Source of the DNA: an uncultured Acidobacteriota bacterium | GTDB lineage: Bacteria > Acidobacteriota > Terriglobia > Terriglobales > Acidobacteriaceae | DNA length: 18,795 bases | Reading direction: 5' to 3' | Assembly: GCA_903832475.1 (NCBI GenBank) | Contig: CAILBQ010000788.1 | Location: forward strand, 1-18,795 | Shown here: piece by piece, positions 15,180 through 18,795 of the stretch | Numbering within the stretch: the first letter of the stretch is position 1 | Layout: each line of letters opens with the position of its first letter | Program-made: the position numbers and the translations under genes | Notes under the pieces: generated by a model | The model's input: the letters and a program-made list of their open reading frames with translations, nothing else | Databases searched by the model: none | What the model was told of the DNA's origin: nothing

Positions 15180-15206
15180 AAAGGGCGCCCTATCGGCGCC
15201 CTTTTT
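15180..15206 (+). terminator. Strong rho-independent terminator of citrate synthase
   Basis: AAAGGGCGCC (15180-15189), loop CTATC, GGCGCCCTTT (15195-15204) and two more Ts: a perfect 10-bp stem with a 5-T tail, 21 bases past the stop. A-rich sequence upstream means it may also work for the convergent DinB-like gene. Confidence 0.92.
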
Positions 15207-15227
15207 GCTTTCGTGATTGCGTTGCAT

Positions 15228-15818
15228 CTACATCCCGCCGCGGCTGGCCGGGGGAACGATGCCGTTCATGCGCAGATAAATGACCATCTGCCCATAGTGA
15301 TCCATCATGTGCGAAATGCCAAAGGCGGCCATTCCTGCCGGGGTTCCTGTCTTGGTCAACTTGAATGCGTTCTCGGCCGTCATGGTGTCGATGGTGGCGT
15401 GCGCCTTGGCGAAGGAGTCCTTGAGAGCCTTCATGATGTCGGCCTTGCTGGTCAGCTTCTCAATCGAGTCGGTCATTTTCTTGTCGTCTGCTTCGGTGAA
15501 GCCTGGGCCGCCGAAGAAGTAATAGTTGGCCTCAGCGACATGCTTGACCTGCTGGCCAAACGTTCGCGCGCCTTTGAACTCTCCATTGGTGGGCGCAAAG
15601 CTGTACTTGTCTTCCGGCATGGCGTCTGCCGCGTCGACAAATTCTTTTTCCATGCCTGCAAGCAGCTTGTTGTAGGTTGCGGCGGGAGAGACCTGGGTAC
15701 CTTCGGTGGGCTTGGCCATGGGGGCAGCCGCCTGGGCGAGGAGAGATGGGGAAGACGCGGCAGTCAACAGACAACAACCGCAAAGTGTGGAAGCAAAGAG
15801 ACGAGACGCAAAACGCAT
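15228..15818 (-). CDS. Secreted DinB-fold (DinB_2/DUF664-like) protein
   Basis: 196 residues from an ATG at 15818 with GGAGGG 8 nt upstream; a longer frame to 15863 is less likely. A signal peptide (RLFASTLCGCCLLTAASSPS, then LLAQA) precedes a four-helix DinB-like domain: YNKLLAGMEKEFVDAADAMP, then YSFAPTNGEFKGARTFGQQV, KHVAEANYYFFGG, and the C-terminal HMMDHYGQMVIYLRMNGIVP. One His in the second part (KHVAEAN) and the pair in HMMDHYGQ match the three-His metal site of this family. Known relatives include thiol-dependent transferases and many proteins of unknown role. Secretion is a recurring variant in acidobacterial genomes as I recall. The substrate is unknown. It converges on citrate synthase across the terminator. 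Confidence 0.85.
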   Translation of the reverse strand: MRFASRLFASTLCGCCLLTAASSPSLLAQAAAPMAKPTEGTQVSPAATYNKLLAGMEKEFVDAADAMPEDKYSFAPTNGEFKGARTFGQQVKHVAEANYYFFGGPGFTEADDKKMTDSIEKLTSKADIMKALKDSFAKAHATIDTMTAENAFKLTKTGTPAGMAAFGISHMMDHYGQMVIYLRMNGIVPPASRGGM

Positions 15819-16018
15819 GAGAGGAACCCTCCAGAAAAATATACAAAGCATCGACAGCCGCAAGGACCGCGCATTGACTTTAGCAGGCGAGCCGAGACCT
15901 GCCTAGCGGGAGATTCGGTTCATGGACTCTTCCACTGCATGGTTGTGCCTTCTGGTTACCCGAAACACATTTCCGGTCGATTGCACGGCACGGGACGAAA
16001 GGCAGGCATCAGACCGAG

Positions 16019-16038
16019 AGTGGCAAGAAATTGCCACT
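16019..16038 (+). promoter_or_regulatory. Perfect hairpin/operator-like dyad before the CxxC small gene
   Basis: AGTGGCAA (16019-16026), GAAA, TTGCCACT (16031-16038): a perfect 8-bp inverted repeat with a GNRA-type loop, 39 bases before the GTG at 16078. TTGCCA (16031-16036) could serve as a -35 box to CATAAT (16051-16056), but the spacer of 14 is short. It may be an operator or an mRNA hairpin. Confidence 0.4.
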
Positions 16039-16077
16039 ATTGCATTTATCCATAATTCTTAAGCATTCGGAGATTCT

Positions 16078-16314
16078 GTGAGTTTAACTTTTCAGCCTGG
16101 TTTTCCTCGCCGCCGCAATGAGGACGGCACCTACGATTCCATGTGCCTTGACTGCCTCCAGATCGTTGCCAGCCATCGTCCGGAAGCTCAGCTCGAACGA
16201 TTTGAAGAAGCTCATCGGTGCAAGTCGCGCAACGCCATTTTCTCTACCCGGGCCTCGACCAAGCCTGGCTTCTGGAACAGCGGACCGAATCCGTCGCCGG
16301 CCGGCGCACGGTAA
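16078..16314 (+). CDS. Small CxxC protein (78 residues), possible zinc binding
   Basis: The start is a GTG at 16078 with GGAG at 5-nt spacing. The product begins SLTFQPGFPRRRNEDGTYDS and then shows CLDC (Cys23, Cys26) and, 19 residues later, HRC (His46, Cys48). This spacing would suit a small zinc-binding knuckle, with FEEAH before the last Cys. The C-terminal 25 residues are Ser/Pro-rich and probably disordered. No signal peptide, so cytoplasmic. It lies 115 bases upstream of nifS on the same strand, but nifS has its own -10-like box. The family is not recognised. The ribosome site and the Cys/His pattern are the reasons to call it real. Confidence 0.6.
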   Translation: MSLTFQPGFPRRRNEDGTYDSMCLDCLQIVASHRPEAQLERFEEAHRCKSRNAIFSTRASTKPGFWNSGPNPSPAGAR

Positions 16315-16400
16315 TTTCTTTCCACCTCGCTAAATTCGCCAACGAAATCCAGCTCGACCCAACTCGGCAGCTTCGAATAGGCGCGAAACCAAACTACCCG

Positions 16401-16406
16401 TACAAT
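16401..16406 (+). promoter_or_regulatory. Candidate -10 box of nifS
   Basis: TACAAT, 23 bases before the ATG at 16430; the start would be near 16413, inside the inverted repeat at 16407-16429. No clear -35 box at 17 bp, as expected for an activator-dependent or atypical promoter. Confidence 0.35.
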
Positions 16407-16429
16407 GGCAGAATAAGGAGAATTCTGCC
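16407..16429 (+). promoter_or_regulatory. Inverted repeat enclosing the nifS ribosome-binding site
   Basis: GGCAGAAT (16407-16414), loop AAGGAGA (16415-16421), ATTCTGCC (16422-16429): a perfect 8-bp stem whose last base touches the ATG at 16430. The Shine-Dalgarno AAGGAG fills the loop. It could be a DNA operator over the transcription start or an RNA hairpin governing ribosome access. Confidence 0.6.
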
Positions 16430-17590
16430 ATGCGCCGAGTCTATATGGATGCCAACGCCACCACCCCCCTGCTGCCGGAGGTGATCGAGGCGATGCATCC
16501 CTATTGGATGGAGCACTTTGGCAACGCATCTTCGATCCACCAGCAGGGCCAGCGAGCTCGCACCGCTGTTGACCAGGCCCGGGAGACGCTGGCCGAGTTT
16601 TTCGGCTGCCACGCCGCAGAGGTTGTCTTTACGTCGGGCGGGACAGAGGGCGACAACACGGCTATTTTCGGGCTGTTGCATCCCGGCGACCACTTTATTA
16701 CGACGTCGATTGAGCATTCTGCTGTACTGGCCGCAGGACGCCGTCTCGCCGACAAGGGCGTCAGCACCACGTTTGTCGACCCCAAGCCGAACGGTCTGAT
16801 TGACCCCATGGATATACTGCGAGCGATCCGGCCGGAGACGCGGCTGATCAGCGTCATGCTGGCCAACAATGAAACCGGCGTGGTGCAGCCGGTGGAAGAG
16901 ATTGGCCGCATCGCCAAGGATACCGGCGCATGGTTCCATATCGACGCCGTGCAGGGCGCGGGGAAGATTCCCATCGATGTGAAGAAAATCGGATGCCATG
17001 TGCTCTCCATCAGCGGGCACAAGATGTATGCGCCCAAGGGCATCGGGGCGATGTTCGTGCGCCGCGGGACGCCGGTCGAGCCCATTTTTGTGGGAGGCAG
17101 TCACGAGCGGCGACGGCGCGCGGGCACGGAGAATGTGCCCTCCATTGTTGCGCTGGGCAAGGCAGCGGAAATCGCCATGCATGGACTGGAAACGGGCGCA
17201 ATGCATCGACTTGCCGGCCTGCGCGACAAGCTGGAGCAGGGCATCCTGACGGCGATTCCCGGCACCGGCGTCAATGGGGCGGGTGTTCTCCGGGCGGCGA
17301 ACACGTCGAACATCTGGTTCGACCAGCTGGAGGGCGAAGCGCTGGTGATCGCGCTCGACTTGAAGGGCGTTGCCGTTTCCGGCGGGTCGGCCTGCCATTC
17401 AGGGGCTACCGAACCATCTCATGTCCTCATGGCGATGGGCTTGGACAAGACCCGGGCCCGCGCCAGCCTGCGCTTCAGCTTGCTCAAGACGGCGACCGAA
17501 GCGGATATTGACTATGTCCTCGAGGTCGTTCCTGCCGCCGTCGAACGGCTGCGCGAGTTGGCGCCCGAAATGGCCGGAACCGCCAGCTGA
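16430..17590 (+). CDS. Cysteine desulfurase (NifS/IscS-like)
   Basis: 386 residues. A PLP enzyme that takes sulfur from cysteine, leaving alanine and an enzyme persulfide used for Fe-S clusters and tRNA thiolation, in the cytoplasm. Motifs: YMDANATTPLLPEV at the N-terminus, FTSGGTEGDNTAIFG, SIEHSAVL (His96), LANNETGVVQPVEEI, WFHIDAVQGAGK (Asp172), Schiff-base Lys198 in SISGHKMYAPKGIGA, GGSHERRRRAGTENV, and the loop SGGSACHSGATEPSHVL with the sulfur-accepting Cys322. All catalytic residues are intact. The SxxCxSG-type loop is that of group I (NifS/IscS) enzymes. No iscU, iscA or iscR follows. An mnmA remnant lies 595 bases downstream, which suggests that this enzyme once fed tRNA 2-thiolation from the same locus. 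Confidence 0.94.
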   Translation: MRRVYMDANATTPLLPEVIEAMHPYWMEHFGNASSIHQQGQRARTAVDQARETLAEFFGCHAAEVVFTSGGTEGDNTAIFGLLHPGDHFITTSIEHSAVLAAGRRLADKGVSTTFVDPKPNGLIDPMDILRAIRPETRLISVMLANNETGVVQPVEEIGRIAKDTGAWFHIDAVQGAGKIPIDVKKIGCHVLSISGHKMYAPKGIGAMFVRRGTPVEPIFVGGSHERRRRAGTENVPSIVALGKAAEIAMHGLETGAMHRLAGLRDKLEQGILTAIPGTGVNGAGVLRAANTSNIWFDQLEGEALVIALDLKGVAVSGGSACHSGATEPSHVLMAMGLDKTRARASLRFSLLKTATEADIDYVLEVVPAAVERLRELAPEMAGTAS

Positions 17591-17634
17591 GGGCTCGATC
17601 AGCACGCCCGATTTGAGTTCCTGATGGAGGTCCT

Positions 17635-18189
17635 ATGAAATCAAAACCTTTTCGATGTTCCGTTGTCGCAATCCTGGCATCCGTTCTTGTGGCATTCGCC
17701 TCAAGCGCACAATCAATCTTGTTGCCAAATCAATCGGATACCTTTGCGGTCAGGATTGCGATGGAAAAGGAAACGCTTCCGGTAGGGCAGTCTCCGAGGG
17801 TTCAACTGATGGTCTGGAACTTGACGGACCGTTTCATCGCTATGCCAGGCGATCAATGCCTCGGCCCATCCACAAGAGTCTGGATCCAAGGTGAACACGG
17901 CGAACCGCCAACAACCGCCCGGGAACGACAGGATACCGGACGACCGCTGCCGGGTGATGAGCAGTTGGAATGCACACTGGTTGCGAACAATCCGCCACTA
18001 TCACCGGCATCGATGCCGTTTGACACCGCAACGCGTACATTCCTGCTCGAATACCTCTATGACCTTCGGACGCCAGGAAAATACACGGTCTACATCGATG
18101 TTCCTTGCGCAAAGGGCTGGATTCGCAGCAACACCGTAACTTTTCAAATTGTGTCGGGAGAGGCGCCGCCAACTAAGAGCAGCTTATGA
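17635..18189 (+). CDS. Secreted protein of unknown function
   Basis: 184 residues with a good ribosome site (GGAGG, 6-nt spacing). The signal peptide is CSVVAILASVLVAFASSAQS, with likely cleavage after SSA. The mature part looks like an immunoglobulin-like beta sandwich: FAVRIAMEKETLPVGQSPRV, QLMVWNLTDRFIAMP, FLLEYLYDLRTPGKYTVYID and IRSNTVTFQIV. Three cysteines (in DQCLG, LECTL and VPCAKG) could form a disulfide. It separates nifS from the mnmA remnant and overlaps the latter by 4 bases (ATGA). GC content looks lower than in nifS, which suggests a later insertion. The family is not recognised. Confidence 0.7.
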   Translation: MKSKPFRCSVVAILASVLVAFASSAQSILLPNQSDTFAVRIAMEKETLPVGQSPRVQLMVWNLTDRFIAMPGDQCLGPSTRVWIQGEHGEPPTTARERQDTGRPLPGDEQLECTLVANNPPLSPASMPFDTATRTFLLEYLYDLRTPGKYTVYIDVPCAKGWIRSNTVTFQIVSGEAPPTKSSL

Positions 18190-18452
18190 CGCCACAATCC
18201 ACCATCGCCGTAGCCATGTCGGGCGGACTCAGCTACTCGACCGTTGCTTCCCTGCTCCGCGAACAGGGCCGAACTGCGGGCATTGACGTGATCGACCTCA
18301 CCATTCAGCTTTGGGACCAGACGCGCCTCGCGACCAAGCCCGGCGTTCCCGACGCTCCGCAGGCCGGCCGCTGCAGCTCGGACCAATCAAGCCTACGTCA
18401 GAGATTGATCATCGATCGCGAAGAGAACCAGAGGGGTGAGCTATGCGGCTAA
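18186..18452 (+). pseudogene. Decayed 5' fragment of mnmA (tRNA 2-thiouridylase)
   Basis: An 88-codon frame whose first 66 residues match the N-terminus of MnmA, normally about 360-380 residues: IAVAMSGG, STVASLLREQG, DLTIQLWDQTRLA and AGRCSS are all in family order. MnmA uses sulfur from a cysteine desulfurase to make 2-thiouridine at the tRNA wobble position. Two key sites are lost. The ATP-binding PP-loop SGGVDSS reads SGGLSYS, and the GRCCS motif reads GRCSS. Similarity stops near base 18388; the remaining 22 codons are unrelated and run into the next gene. It overlaps the upstream stop by 4 bases, so it could still be translated. The catalytic cysteines and the rest of the enzyme are missing, so it should be inactive. 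A functional copy, if present, lies elsewhere. Confidence 0.7.
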
Positions 18453-18795
18453 TTGCCCCTCGGCTGCTGATTGCGTTTGCACTATCCGTCGCAAGTTCAG
18501 GCTTTCTGCCGGCTCAGAGCCTCACCGCCGAAGGCTTTCTGAAGGGCGTATCGGCACGTCCGGCTGGCGACCAAGTAGTAGAGGACCAAATGCTCGCAGT
18601 CTCTGAGGCTTTAAACACGGCCACGCCCGCGGAAGTTCAACGCGAGCTCCCGTCCATAGTGCAGTATGCGCTTGGGGGCAATGAAGTCCGCGCCCGCAAG
18701 TACGCATTGGTACTACTAAACTCTATCGCGATTCGACCTGACGGGGCGGCCCTTCTGTTTCCCAGTTCCAACGAGATTTCTTCAACATTGCCCAA
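18443..18795 (+). CDS. Secreted protein, 3' end cut by the window
   Basis: An ATG at 18443 with GAGGGG just upstream opens a frame that runs to the window edge (117 codons seen). It starts MRLIAPRLLIAFALSVASSG, then FLPAQS, a clear signal peptide. The mature part is helical and Ala/Leu-rich (VVEDQMLAVSEALNTATPAE, VQRELPSIVQYALGGNEVRA, RKYALVLLNSIAIRPDGAAL), which could be the start of HEAT-like helical repeats. It overlaps the end of the mnmA remnant by 10 bases in another frame. The family is not recognised and the C-terminus is unseen. Confidence 0.6.
   Translation, partial: MRLIAPRLLIAFALSVASSGFLPAQSLTAEGFLKGVSARPAGDQVVEDQMLAVSEALNTATPAEVQRELPSIVQYALGGNEVRARKYALVLLNSIAIRPDGAALLFPSSNEISSTLP

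Noticed and set aside
16394..17398. 334-codon minus-strand frame over nifS
   Set aside because: Antisense to a complete cysteine desulfurase; no recognisable motif.
1..18795. tRNA, rRNA, CRISPR array, transposase or phage genes
   Set aside because: Looked for and not seen on either strand.

Overview
This 18.8-kb window reads as ordinary chromosome from a GC-rich Gram-negative bacterium. It is most likely an acidobacterium of the Acidobacteriaceae/Terriglobia type. That placement is an inference from gene content: a class I fumarase, a futalosine-pathway menaquinone enzyme (MqnC), a bacillithiol ligase (BshC), a full-length PHP-type PolX, an outer-membrane barrel, and many small secreted proteins of unknown role. 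There are no rRNA or tRNA genes, CRISPR arrays, transposases or phage genes.

Layout, left to right. (1) 1-891: 3' part of a class I fumarase. (2) 977-2750, minus strand: an outer-membrane barrel protein and an intracellular papain-like protein with an altered catalytic motif. (3) 3036-4814, plus strand: a membrane-anchored cytochrome c, a DUF3574 secreted protein, a 43-residue protein and a secreted protein of unknown function. (4) 4944-5990: mqnC. (5) 6035-8666, minus strand: bshC followed by a secreted esterase. (6) 8906-12736, plus strand: a Nudix hydrolase with a histone-H1-like tail, a cold-shock protein, polX and a single-pass membrane protein. (7) 12782-13612, minus strand: a membrane-anchored coiled-coil protein. 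(8) 14025-15158: citrate synthase, closed by a textbook terminator. (9) 15228-15818, minus strand: a secreted DinB-fold protein. (10) 16078-18795, plus strand: a small CxxC protein, a NifS/IscS-type cysteine desulfurase, a secreted protein, a decayed mnmA fragment and the start of another secreted protein.

The genes fall into several housekeeping themes rather than one system. Fumarase and citrate synthase belong to the TCA cycle. MqnC and the cytochrome c belong to respiration. BshC makes the redox thiol bacillithiol, and cysteine desulfurase supplies sulfur for Fe-S clusters and thiolated tRNA. PolX and Nudix act in DNA repair and nucleotide housekeeping. I see no defence system or biosynthetic cluster.

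The most notable points are these. A perfect 8-bp inverted repeat abuts the nifS start codon and holds the Shine-Dalgarno sequence in its loop. An mnmA remnant lies downstream of nifS with its PP-loop motif destroyed. The Nudix enzyme carries a Lys/Ala-rich tail of about 80 residues. A papain-like protein has Cys-Cys and Thr where Cys and Asn are usual. mqnC may be leaderless. Two small proteins (43 and 78 residues) are worth tracking.
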